DNA from: Stutzerimonas stutzeri
Lineage (GTDB): Bacteria > Pseudomonadota > Gammaproteobacteria > Pseudomonadales > Pseudomonadaceae
NCBI RefSeq assembly: GCF_024448985.1
Contig: NZ_JAMOII010000022.1
Coordinates: forward strand, 1-60,119
Length of the DNA: 60,119 nt
Reading direction: 5' to 3'
Shown piece after piece: positions 27,979 through 36,275 of the stretch (position 1 is the stretch's first letter; each line of letters opens with the position of its first letter). The notes under the pieces are model-generated. The model saw only the letters and a program-made list of their open reading frames with translations, was not told the origin of the DNA and searched no databases. Both the position numbers and the translations under genes were made by a program.

Positions 27979-29622
27979 ATGATGGAAGACTTCAGTTTCA
28001 ATGCGCTCATGGCCCTGGCCTGGGCAAACAAGCTGATCACCGGTGCGGTGATATCGACGCTATTGGCAGCCGTTCTGATCAAGTTTTATTGGGACAAGGT
28101 CGGCTACTTCCTGATGCGGACGTGGCATGGCGTACCCTTGGTCGGCACAGTCGCGCGCCTGGCCCGGGAAAGCACCAGCACCGATCACAAGCAGTGGCTG
28201 CTCAGCGAGACCTCACTGTGTAACAACTACTACGACTACTACCAGGACGTTGGCGAGAAGAGCGCGGACTACTACAACAAGTGCGAATCCTATCTGGATA
28301 CCATCGGCGAAGCGGGTCGCCGTGAGCGGCCGGTCTGGGTGATGACCCTGATATTCCTGCTGATTCTGTTCGAGGCCGTTGGTTTCGCCTACGTGCTGGT
28401 TCCCTTCATCAACCAGAACCTGTCATCCAATGACCAGACCTATCTCGGCTGGATGGCGGCTTTCCTGCTCTCGATCATTTCCGCCGGTTTCGCCGAGGCC
28501 GCTGGCCGGGCCATCCACCACAATTCGCTGGTCAACAAGGCCCGCCATTGGTGGGAAGGCGATCGTGACCCGAACAAGGTCACCCCGCTCAAGCAAATCC
28601 AGCCGGGCGTTCGCATCAAGGAGACAGAGAAGGACGAAGGCGGCAAGGACTACAACCGCATCCTCGCCCGTCTGGTGACCAATCAGAGCGTCACGCCGCG
28701 CCATAGTTGGATCATCGGCTGCGCTCTGGTAGTCATCATCATGGCCTGCGCCGCCTTTGGCATACGCGCTTATCAGCTCAAGAGCATGGAAACCGATATG
28801 GTCGGCAATCCCAGCGCATTTGCCGAACAGAGCTACGAAAGCGGCGCCAGTCCATTCGAGCTGCCTGACGAATCGGCTGCCATCAATGACGCAGCGACCG
28901 ACAGCATGCTTACCGACAAGATGGACGCGATCCGCAGCGCTTCGCTGATCACCTTCGTCGTGCTGTCGGTGATCTACGTTGCGATTCAGGCCGTAAGCGT
29001 CTGGCTTGCCTCGATTTTCGGCTTCGCCGGCATCGAGTCGAAAAAGGCCTGGGAATACACGCACCGGTTCAACAGCGCAATCGAACTGGAGCGCTGGATG
29101 GAAACCCAGCGCATAAAAATAGCCGCCCATGCCGACCACAAACTGCGCATGCTGCAGATGAAGCTGGCCAAGCGCGTCACCACTGACAGCAATGTGCAGG
29201 CGGCCCTGCATGGCGCACAAGGGCGCGACTTTAACGCTTTCGTCCTGCGCAAGCAGGAAGAAGCCGGCACTCACCGCACGCAGCCGCAACCGGTGTCTCA
29301 GGCCACCGCTTCTCGTCCCGCCGCACCGCGACTGGCAGCGGCTGAGCCGACTGCGGTCGTTGTCCCCGCACCGATCACCGAACCCATTGTGGTCGCCAAC
29401 CCGCCGGGGCAGATTGCCGAAAGCGCCGTGGTCAGTATCGTCAGCGGCCATTCAGTGGACACCGCCCCTGCCGTCGACCTGAGCGCGCTGCGCAGCAAGG
29501 ATCTGACGGGCTATAGCGATGAGCAACTGGCGACCATCTGCCGGGCAAAGGGTTACCCGTTTGAAGCCGTGCTGGCGCTGCGTGCCGATCAGCAATTGCT
29601 GAAAGATTTCGAAGGCATCTGA
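27979..29622 (+). CDS. Unknown polytopic membrane protein, second gene of the operon
   Basis: 547 aa, not recognised. Hydrophobic helices are at about 16-36, 120-143, 156-178, 243-264 and 320-350. The segment between helices 1 and 2 is Tyr-rich (NNYYDYYQDVGEKSADYYN). Between helices 3 and 4 is a charged loop, and between 4 and 5 an acidic one (YESGASPFELPDESAAINDA). After helix 5 comes a helical basic region, then a Pro/Ala/Val low-complexity linker (about 430-495) and a short acidic C-terminal module. No MotA/TolQ signature is visible. AGGG precedes the ATG. It lies between the OmpA lipoprotein and the VWA-like protein, with gaps of 9 and 0 bp, so the three are almost certainly co-expressed. 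Confidence 0.7.
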   Translation: MMEDFSFNALMALAWANKLITGAVISTLLAAVLIKFYWDKVGYFLMRTWHGVPLVGTVARLARESTSTDHKQWLLSETSLCNNYYDYYQDVGEKSADYYNKCESYLDTIGEAGRRERPVWVMTLIFLLILFEAVGFAYVLVPFINQNLSSNDQTYLGWMAAFLLSIISAGFAEAAGRAIHHNSLVNKARHWWEGDRDPNKVTPLKQIQPGVRIKETEKDEGGKDYNRILARLVTNQSVTPRHSWIIGCALVVIIMACAAFGIRAYQLKSMETDMVGNPSAFAEQSYESGASPFELPDESAAINDAATDSMLTDKMDAIRSASLITFVVLSVIYVAIQAVSVWLASIFGFAGIESKKAWEYTHRFNSAIELERWMETQRIKIAAHADHKLRMLQMKLAKRVTTDSNVQAALHGAQGRDFNAFVLRKQEEAGTHRTQPQPVSQATASRPAAPRLAAAEPTAVVVPAPITEPIVVANPPGQIAESAVVSIVSGHSVDTAPAVDLSALRSKDLTGYSDEQLATICRAKGYPFEAVLALRADQQLLKDFEGI

Positions 29623-30453
29623 ATGAAACTAAAAATGCTATGTGCCGCGCTGCTTTGCCTGCCTGTATTGGCACAAGCGGCGCAACGCAACGACATTCCG
29701 GACTGCTACGACTACGCCAAGATTAACCAGTACCGCCAGCCCGGTTCTGGCCGTGAGCTGACCGTGATCGTCGACCAGACAGTACCGATGCCAGAGAGCA
29801 TTCAGAAAGCCGCTTGGGGCCAGATCACCCGCTTCGTCAACGCTGGTGACCGGGTTCAGCTCTACAGCTTTTCAGCGTTCCTGCCTGATCAGTTCATGCA
29901 ATTGCGCTTTGCCGGCGAGCTGAATCAGCCGGTACCCGGCAAGAGTCGGGACTCAATCGGAATGCAATCGCTGCGCTCGTTTGACAAGTGCCTGAGTGAA
30001 CAGCAGGCATTCTTTCGCAAGAAATTCGGTCGTGAATTCGTCACCGTGCTGCGCGAAGCCTCTGAAGACATCCCGCGCAGCGAGATTTTTCACTCGCTAC
30101 GCGAGATCGGCAGCGATCTGGCGCAACAGCCCGCGGATGATCGAGTGGTCCTGTTGATTTCCGACATGCTGGAAAACAGCGAATTCGGAAGCTTCTATGC
30201 CAACAACCGCATTCGCGATCTGCAACCTTCAGCCGAGCTCAAGCGAGTGAGCGAAAAGCAGCTATTTGCCGACCTGCAGGGTGCGCGGGTGTATGTTGCA
30301 GGTGCCGGCCTGGTCACTCACGACGTCAAGCAGGCTTACCGCTCGGGCAAGACTATGGAACTGCTGGAGCAATTCTGGCGAGGCTACTTCCAAGGCTCGA
30401 ATGCCGAACTCGCCGCGTTTGGATCACCGAGCCTGAATGTTGAGCTTCACTAA
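29623..30453 (+). CDS. Secreted VWA-like protein, third gene of the operon
   Basis: 276 aa. A signal peptide ends AQAA near residue 20. The mature protein resembles a von Willebrand factor A fold: strand ELTVIVDQT (Asp51, at the position of the first MIDAS residue, but DxTxP rather than DxSxS), helix, then VQLYSFSAF, and a later strand VVLLISDMLENS (Asp181). Three cysteines are present in the mature part near residues 28 and 123. Loss of the serines suggests a degenerate metal site. Its ATG directly follows the TGA of the preceding gene. Fold assignment is by eye; function is unknown. Confidence 0.65.
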   Translation: MKLKMLCAALLCLPVLAQAAQRNDIPDCYDYAKINQYRQPGSGRELTVIVDQTVPMPESIQKAAWGQITRFVNAGDRVQLYSFSAFLPDQFMQLRFAGELNQPVPGKSRDSIGMQSLRSFDKCLSEQQAFFRKKFGREFVTVLREASEDIPRSEIFHSLREIGSDLAQQPADDRVVLLISDMLENSEFGSFYANNRIRDLQPSAELKRVSEKQLFADLQGARVYVAGAGLVTHDVKQAYRSGKTMELLEQFWRGYFQGSNAELAAFGSPSLNVELH

Positions 30454-30472
30454 CGATACGCGGACGCGAGAG

Positions 30473-30498
30473 CAGCGAGCTAATCTCGTTGCTCGCTG
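30473..30498 (+). terminator. Hairpin after the three-gene operon
   Basis: Perfect 8-bp stem CAGCGAGC / GCTCGCTG (30473-30480 and 30491-30498) with a 10-nt loop, 19 bp past the last stop. There is little T-run. The remaining gap to recD (to 30682) shows nothing else. Confidence 0.5.
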
Positions 30499-30682
30499 TC
30501 GTTATCAGCCAAAATCGCCACAGGGATGCTTGTAGCAACGATCCTTGTGGCTTGCTCAATGGCAGTTACGATTGTCGAGTTTCGCAAGGGCCTACCGGAA
30601 CAAAGTTCAACAGCGCTTACGCACAGCCGCTTAACGAAACGGGTGCGGCGGTTGCCAACCTTGATCACTATCGCCCCCATGT

Positions 30683-32533
30683 TCAGAACAGACTCAGTTG
30701 GTCGTGTGGTGGCTCGCTGGAGTATTGTGCGATCACCAGCTCAACAGCGGGCTGCTGCGCTCCGTCGAGAGCGAGACAATCCGCCAGTCCCGCCGCCCGC
30801 TCTGCGCGAGTGCCAACTGCCTCGGCGACGCGCGCCGGCGGCGCCCATATCTCCACCTTGCGCTTGGCGCGCGTGATGCCAGTGTAGAAAAGCGAGCGCG
30901 TCAGCAGCGGGCTGGGTTGTTCGGGCAGCGCCAGCAGCACCTCGGCGAATTCCGAGCCCTGACTCTTGTGTACGGTCATGGCGAAGGCGCTGTCATGGCT
31001 AGGCAATCGCGCCGGGGCGAAGCCGCGATAGCCCTCGTCACCCTCGAAGAACACCCGCAAGCCATGCTCGGTTTTCAGGCACAACCCGATATCTCCATTG
31101 AACAGGCCCAGCGCGTAGTCGTTCTGCCGAACCATTACTGCTCGACCGGGATACCAGCGCTCACGAGCCGGCACGCCGAGTCGCCGCTTGAAGCGCATCT
31201 CCAGCGCCTCGTTGATGCCCGTGACACCAAAAGTACCTTCGCGCTGGGCGGTCAGTGCGCGGAACCCATTGAAGGCCTCGAATGCTGCAGCCGGATCGGC
31301 TTGTCGTGCAGCCTGGACGTAAGGCGCGTAGCCCTGTTCGAGGCGCTCGATCAGCGTGCCGGGGCTGGGTGCGGCGTTCCAGGCCAGATCCAGGCGGCCT
31401 TCCTGCAGCAACGCAACGGTGCCTTTGGCATCGCCGCCGTTGATTCGCCGCGCCAGTTCACCGATGCCGCTGTCACCCGCGAAACGATGGCTATGGGTCA
31501 GTAACACCACTGCATCCCCCAGCCGCGAGCTCGGCGTTTCGGCAGGCACGGGCTGGCCGGTGATGCGCTCCAGATCGGCTGCTGCCTGAGCATCGAAGCC
31601 GCGGCCTTCACAGAGCTCGGCGAACACCGCACCGGCTTCCACCGCGGCCAATTGGTCTTTGTCGCCCAGCAGGATCAAGCGTGCTTTGGGTGGCAGCGCG
31701 ACGACCAACTTCGCCATCAGCGCCAGATCGACCATGGACGCTTCGTCCACGACCAGCACGTCCAATGCCAGCGGATTCGAAGCATCGTGGCGCACCTTCG
31801 GGCTATCGCCTCGACTGCCGAGCAGGCGGTGCAGGGTACGCGCCTCGTCCGGCAGGGCATCTTTGACGGCATCGCTTACGGGCAAATCCGCCTTGGCGTT
31901 GCGGATCGCTTCGGCCATACGCGCCGCCGCCTTGCCAGTCGGTGCCGCGAGGCCAATTGCCAATCGCTCGCCGCCGGGCTGCTCCAGCAGCGCCGCCAGT
32001 AACCGCACCACGGTGGTGGTCTTGCCGGTGCCGGGGCCACCGGAGATCACGGCCAGTCGCCGGCGTACCGCCTGAGCTGCAGCGAGGCGCTGCCAGTCGG
32101 GGCTTTGCTGATTGAAGGCAAACAGCCGCGCCAGGCTGTCGCTGAGCTGTCTTTCGTCCACTTCCGCTGTATCCGCCGCACGGGCTAGCAGCTGTTCCGC
32201 CAGTTGCTGTTCATATGCCTGGTAACGGGCCAGGTAAAGCCGATTATCAGCAAGGATTAGCGGCGCGTAATCGCCGGGCGAGCCGATCAAAGGCGATGCC
32301 GCTAGTTGCGCGCGCCAGGCTGCGAGTGGCGGCAAACTGAAATCGACTTCGGGCCAGGGACGCTTGCCGGCAATGCGCTGCAGCGGCAGGCAGACGTCGC
32401 CTTCAGCCAACGCTTCACAGCAGAGCGCGGCGGCGAGCAGCACCGGCTCTGCAGCCATTGGATCGAGGCGCCGCAAACTGTCTATGAAGGCACGCCCCAA
32501 CGGGCCGAGTGGCAGGTCCGAGCAAAGCGTCAT
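30683..32533 (-). CDS. recD: Exodeoxyribonuclease V subunit alpha (RecD)
   Basis: 616 aa from the ATG at 32533, preceded by GGAGGG at 7 nt. A much longer in-frame ORF extends to 32842 but runs through a dispersed repeat and into recB, so it is rejected. Motor motifs: Walker A ISGGPGTGKTTTVVRLLAALL, Walker B VLVVDEASMVDLALM, motif III LILLGDKDQLAAVEAGAVF and C-terminal TVHKSQGSEFAEVLL. RecD is the 5'-3' helicase of RecBCD, for double-strand break repair and degradation of foreign DNA. Last gene of recC-recB-recD. Confidence 0.95.
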   Translation of the reverse strand: MTLCSDLPLGPLGRAFIDSLRRLDPMAAEPVLLAAALCCEALAEGDVCLPLQRIAGKRPWPEVDFSLPPLAAWRAQLAASPLIGSPGDYAPLILADNRLYLARYQAYEQQLAEQLLARAADTAEVDERQLSDSLARLFAFNQQSPDWQRLAAAQAVRRRLAVISGGPGTGKTTTVVRLLAALLEQPGGERLAIGLAAPTGKAAARMAEAIRNAKADLPVSDAVKDALPDEARTLHRLLGSRGDSPKVRHDASNPLALDVLVVDEASMVDLALMAKLVVALPPKARLILLGDKDQLAAVEAGAVFAELCEGRGFDAQAAADLERITGQPVPAETPSSRLGDAVVLLTHSHRFAGDSGIGELARRINGGDAKGTVALLQEGRLDLAWNAAPSPGTLIERLEQGYAPYVQAARQADPAAAFEAFNGFRALTAQREGTFGVTGINEALEMRFKRRLGVPARERWYPGRAVMVRQNDYALGLFNGDIGLCLKTEHGLRVFFEGDEGYRGFAPARLPSHDSAFAMTVHKSQGSEFAEVLLALPEQPSPLLTRSLFYTGITRAKRKVEIWAPPARVAEAVGTRAERAAGLADCLALDGAQQPAVELVIAQYSSEPPHDQLSLF

Positions 32534-32733
32534 TGCGCGTCCCTCCACGGGGTAGGCGTCGCGCCGTTCAAGCGGTGGGCTGAAGCCCACCCTACAGAAA
32601 TAGTGGAGCGCCCCGGCCCCATATTTGCCACCCGTAGGGTGGGCTTTAGCCCACCAAAACGTGCAGCCCCACATAGGCGTTGCGCTGAAGCAGACCTCTC
32701 GCCTCGCTTCACAGAACATGCTTCTCGCATCAT
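32530..32733 (-). CDS. Repeat-derived 67-aa ORF bridging recB and recD
   Basis: Its ATG overlaps the recB stop (ATGA at 32733-32730) and its TGA overlaps the recD ATG (ATGA at 32533-32530). Most of it is translated from the two palindromic repeats (peptides like FGGLKPTLRVAN and VGWASAHRLNG are repeat signatures, not protein domains). It could keep ribosomes moving from recB into recD across the insert. No function of the peptide is suggested. Confidence 0.35.
   Translation of the reverse strand: MMREACSVKRGERSASAQRLCGAARFGGLKPTLRVANMGPGRSTISVGWASAHRLNGATPTPWRDAQ
32574..32655. repeat. Paired inverted copies of the dispersed palindrome between recB and recD
   Basis: GGTGGGCTGAAGCCCACC plus CTAC (32574-32595) and GTAG plus GGTGGGCTTTAGCCCACC (32634-32655) face each other across 38 bp. 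Each is self-complementary and the two also pair with each other. They account for most of the 196-bp gap between two genes that normally abut or overlap. Confidence 0.88.
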
Positions 32734-35700
32734 CTACCCTCCTCGAACAACCGGTCCAGCGCATCGAGTAGCGCATCGTCCGGGCGGGCGAAATACACGC
32801 CTGCCTCGGGCATGCCGCGCAGGAACAGATAGAACGCACCACCCAGCTGCTCGTCGCGGAATTCGGCCAGGCGCTGGCGCAGGAAGCGACGCAGCGCCAC
32901 CAGATAGATCAGGTATTGCAGGTAGTAATGCTCGCCAGCCAGCGCCTGTAGCAGCCGCTCGCCACCGTAATAGGTTGCATCCGGCCCCAGCCAATTGGAC
33001 TTGTAGTCGGCGATGTACCACCGCCCCTCGTGCTCGAAGGTGAGGTCGATGAATCCCTTGAGAAAGCCCTTGAGGTTGTCGAATTCCAATCGCGCCGCCG
33101 CTTCGCGCAGGGGCGCAGCCAGGCCGTTGGCCGGGTCGGTGAGCAGCGTGCGCAGGCGCGCCACGTCCAGATCCCGTACCGGAAAGGTAAAGCCCAATTC
33201 AGGCAGACGCCTGGCCGACTGCAACGTGGCAAGCGTAAGACCTTCGCCGTCCAAGTCGGTCTCCAGTACTTGCTGGAGATGCGCGGTGGCGATGTCTTTC
33301 CATTCCAGCGGCAACCCATAGGCTTGCAACGCCGGCTCGACCAGCTCGGGCAGTTCACCTTTGCCGCGTGCCCAATCTTCGAGAATGGCGTGCAGGCAGG
33401 TACCGGCCCGCGCGCCGCGCGGAAAGGCGTAGAAGCCACTGCCCGGTTCGCCAGCGCTGGGGATCGCCAGTGCGTCACGATCGGGCGCCTCCATGTGCAT
33501 GCCCGACGCCAAACCGGTGAAGCTGCCGATACGCCAGGCACTGTGCAGGCTGCGGTTGAGGTGCGACAAGTGCGCGGGCGGTGCGGCGCGCCCCGGCCCT
33601 TGTGCACTGGCTTCGCGCTGCTCGAATGGCAGGCAGGCCATGCGGCCATCGCTTTGCCCGACCAGGCGTTCGATGGCCAGGCGCAGGCTGCCACCGTTGA
33701 AGTCGGCCAGATGGTTGCCCAGCTCGGTCAGCGGCTCGGCACCCTGAAGCTCGCGCCCGTGCAGCAGCCAGGCCAGGGCGCTGCTGTGCAGACCCTCTTC
33801 GGCCAGGCTGCCATCCTTCTTCGGCTTGCACAGGCACACCGGCCCCCAATGCAACCAGAGCCGGTCGCGGGCCCGGGTCAGCGCGACGTAGGTCAGGCGC
33901 AGCTGTTCGGCGAACACTTCCTCGCGAGCGCGTTCGAGATGGTCGTCCAGCGCATCGCTACCCAGGTCCAGCAACGGCTGACCGTCAGCATCGTGGCAAC
34001 GGGCGCTGTCGCGGTTCTTGCCAAGTAGCTTGCCGTCCCAGAGGAACGGGCAGAACACCAACAGGTATTCCAGGCCCTTGCTGGTGTGGATAGTGACGAT
34101 CTGCACCCGCTCGGCATCGCTTTCAAGGCGCAACAGGGCTTCCTCGACGGCCCCTTCGCTGCTGCGCTGGGCATTGAACCAGGCGAGCAGCGGTTCGAGT
34201 CCCGGCCGCAGCAGGCTTTCGGCTTGCAGCAATTCGCCCAGGTGCAAGAGATTGGTCAGCCGGCGCTCGCCATCGACGCGCGCCAGCAGCCGTTCAGCCA
34301 CTGCCTGCTCATCGAGCCACGCGCGAAAGACGCGCATGAAGCCTTGCTGCTGCCAAAGCTGGTGGTAGCGCTCGGCGGCTTCTCGCTCGGCGTCCCACTG
34401 CTGCTGATCATCTTGGCAGCGTGCAAGATCGGCAGCGCTGCGGCCCAGTAGACGCGTGGCCAGCGCATAGCGCAGCACGCCCTCGCGGCCAGGTTCGGCG
34501 TATGCGGCCAAGACCGCGGCGAGTTCAGCGGCCTCTTCGCTGCGCCAGACGCTGTCGCGCCCCCGGCGCACACTGGGCACGCCACGCGCGGACAGTTCGT
34601 CAGCAATCAACCCTGCCTGACGGTGATTGGCCACCAGCACGGCAATGTCGCCACCCTTGAGTGGGGTGAACGCGCCATCCTTGTCAAAACCGGCGCGGCC
34701 TTCTGCTGCGGCCGCCAATTGCAGGGCGATACGTCGGGCAGTGTCGCTCGCGGCCAACTGCGAGGCCTCGCCTTTGCCCAGCGGATCATCGCCCAGCCAA
34801 ACCAGCGACAACGGCGCGGCTTCGCCCTCTTCCACCAGGCGCAGGCTGGCGCGCGGTTTCTGTGCCGCGCCCACCGATGGGTACTGCAGATCGTCTTGGG
34901 CGAACGGCTGCGGATGGTTGAACAGCTGGTTCAGAGCGGCGATCAGCTCCGGGGTCGAGCGGTAGTTGGTTGGCAGGTTGTAGGGGCGGTCGGCCTGATT
35001 GCGTGCCGTGATGTAAGTCGCCAGGTCCGCGCCGCGAAAGGCGTAGATCGCCTGTTTGGGATCGCCGACGAAGCACAATGATGCAGCGCTGCCTTTGGCA
35101 TAGATGCGGTTGAAGATGGCGTATTGGATCGGGTCGGTGTCCTGAAACTCGTCGATCAGCGCCAACGGATAGGTGGTCCGCAGCGAGGCGGCCAGGTCAT
35201 CCCCGACCGGCCCTTGCAGTGCCAGATCCAGACGATTAAGCAGGTCATCGAAGGCCAGCAACCGCTGTGCCGCCTTGCGTTCCGGCAGCTCGCGGTTCAG
35301 TCGCGCCAACAGAGCGACCTGCAGGGCGATCAGCCGTTGCTTGCCCGCCGGCAGCGCTTCAGCGACCTGATCGGCCAGCTCGTCCAGCGCATGGGCCAGC
35401 TCGCACACCGGCGCGTCGAAGCCCTTCTTGCAGGCCTTGCTCAAAGCGCGCACACCGAACTTCGCGGCACCGTCGGGCAGATCGAACATAACCGCCGGGT
35501 CTGCGAAATAGGCGTCCAGTTCAGTCTGCCACGGTGTGAACTTGATGCTTTTGTGAGTGCTTTGGCTGAGCCCGCCATGCGCCTGGAGCTCGGCGACCCA
35601 GGCGGTGCCCGCCTCGTGCCACAGCGCTGCGGCCCGCTGCCAGGCCGCTTCGACCGGCCGCAGGTCGGCTGCAACCGGCATATCTTGTGGCTCAACCCGC

Positions 35701-36275
35701 AGATAAGGCTTGCCCAGATGGCTGCGTAACCGCTGTCTTAACCAGACCGGCGTGATCCGGCTCTTGGCGAGGAAGCGCGCCCAGGCTGGATCGGCATCGG
35801 CCAGTTCGCTGCGCCAGGCGTCAGCGAGCAGCGCGTCGATGATCTCGCGGTCATCGGCGGTCAGCTCGCTGTCGAAGTCACCGCCGGCCTCGAAGGCAGC
35901 GTCCTGCAGGGCGCGCTGGCAGAAGCCGTGGATGGTGAAGATCGCTGCTTCGTCGAAGCCGTGCACGGCCAGCAGCAGGCGGCGACGCGAGGCTTCGTCC
36001 GGGTAACGTGCATGCAGGCGATTGAGAAAGTCGTCGTCGCTCGGCGTGCCGTCATATACGGCCAGCAGGTCGGCCAGACGCGCGCGGATGCGCTCGCGCA
36101 GCTCGGCGGTCGCCGCGGTGGTGTAGGTCACGACAAGGATCTGGCCGACCGACAATTGCCGCTCCAACAATAAGCGGGCGTAGAGCGCGGTGAGCGTCCA
36201 GGTCTTACCAGTGCCGGCACTGGCCTCGATCAGCGAGCGGCCATCGAAGGGCGAATCAAGCAGGTCGAGCTTCAT
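32730..36275 (-). CDS. recB: Exodeoxyribonuclease V subunit beta (RecB)
   Basis: 1181 aa, full length. UvrD-type helicase with Walker A SLIEASAGTGKTWTLTALYA (residues 15-34), LALIDEFQDTDPIQYAIFN (motif II), FVGDPKQAIYAFRGAD (motif III) and VQIVTIHTSKGLEYLLVFCP (motif V). The C-terminal nuclease domain carries GTCLHAILED and WYIADYKSNW, the metal-binding His, Asp and catalytic Lys. RecB is the 3'-5' helicase and only nuclease of RecBCD. The start overlaps the recC stop (ATGA). Confidence 0.97.
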   Translation of the reverse strand: MKLDLLDSPFDGRSLIEASAGTGKTWTLTALYARLLLERQLSVGQILVVTYTTAATAELRERIRARLADLLAVYDGTPSDDDFLNRLHARYPDEASRRRLLLAVHGFDEAAIFTIHGFCQRALQDAAFEAGGDFDSELTADDREIIDALLADAWRSELADADPAWARFLAKSRITPVWLRQRLRSHLGKPYLRVEPQDMPVAADLRPVEAAWQRAAALWHEAGTAWVAELQAHGGLSQSTHKSIKFTPWQTELDAYFADPAVMFDLPDGAAKFGVRALSKACKKGFDAPVCELAHALDELADQVAEALPAGKQRLIALQVALLARLNRELPERKAAQRLLAFDDLLNRLDLALQGPVGDDLAASLRTTYPLALIDEFQDTDPIQYAIFNRIYAKGSAASLCFVGDPKQAIYAFRGADLATYITARNQADRPYNLPTNYRSTPELIAALNQLFNHPQPFAQDDLQYPSVGAAQKPRASLRLVEEGEAAPLSLVWLGDDPLGKGEASQLAASDTARRIALQLAAAAEGRAGFDKDGAFTPLKGGDIAVLVANHRQAGLIADELSARGVPSVRRGRDSVWRSEEAAELAAVLAAYAEPGREGVLRYALATRLLGRSAADLARCQDDQQQWDAEREAAERYHQLWQQQGFMRVFRAWLDEQAVAERLLARVDGERRLTNLLHLGELLQAESLLRPGLEPLLAWFNAQRSSEGAVEEALLRLESDAERVQIVTIHTSKGLEYLLVFCPFLWDGKLLGKNRDSARCHDADGQPLLDLGSDALDDHLERAREEVFAEQLRLTYVALTRARDRLWLHWGPVCLCKPKKDGSLAEEGLHSSALAWLLHGRELQGAEPLTELGNHLADFNGGSLRLAIERLVGQSDGRMACLPFEQREASAQGPGRAAPPAHLSHLNRSLHSAWRIGSFTGLASGMHMEAPDRDALAIPSAGEPGSGFYAFPRGARAGTCLHAILEDWARGKGELPELVEPALQAYGLPLEWKDIATAHLQQVLETDLDGEGLTLATLQSARRLPELGFTFPVRDLDVARLRTLLTDPANGLAAPLREAAARLEFDNLKGFLKGFIDLTFEHEGRWYIADYKSNWLGPDATYYGGERLLQALAGEHYYLQYLIYLVALRRFLRQRLAEFRDEQLGGAFYLFLRGMPEAGVYFARPDDALLDALDRLFEEGR

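Noticed and set aside
26494-30453. Assignment of the OmpA/membrane/VWA operon to Zorya defence
   Set aside because: The OmpA protein is a lipoprotein rather than TM-anchored, the membrane protein lacks MotA signatures, and no ZorC/ZorD/ZorE-like helicase or nuclease is present.
32534-32842. N-terminal extension of recD by 103 codons
   Set aside because: It reads through palindromic repeats into recB; the ATG at 32533 has a strong ribosome site.
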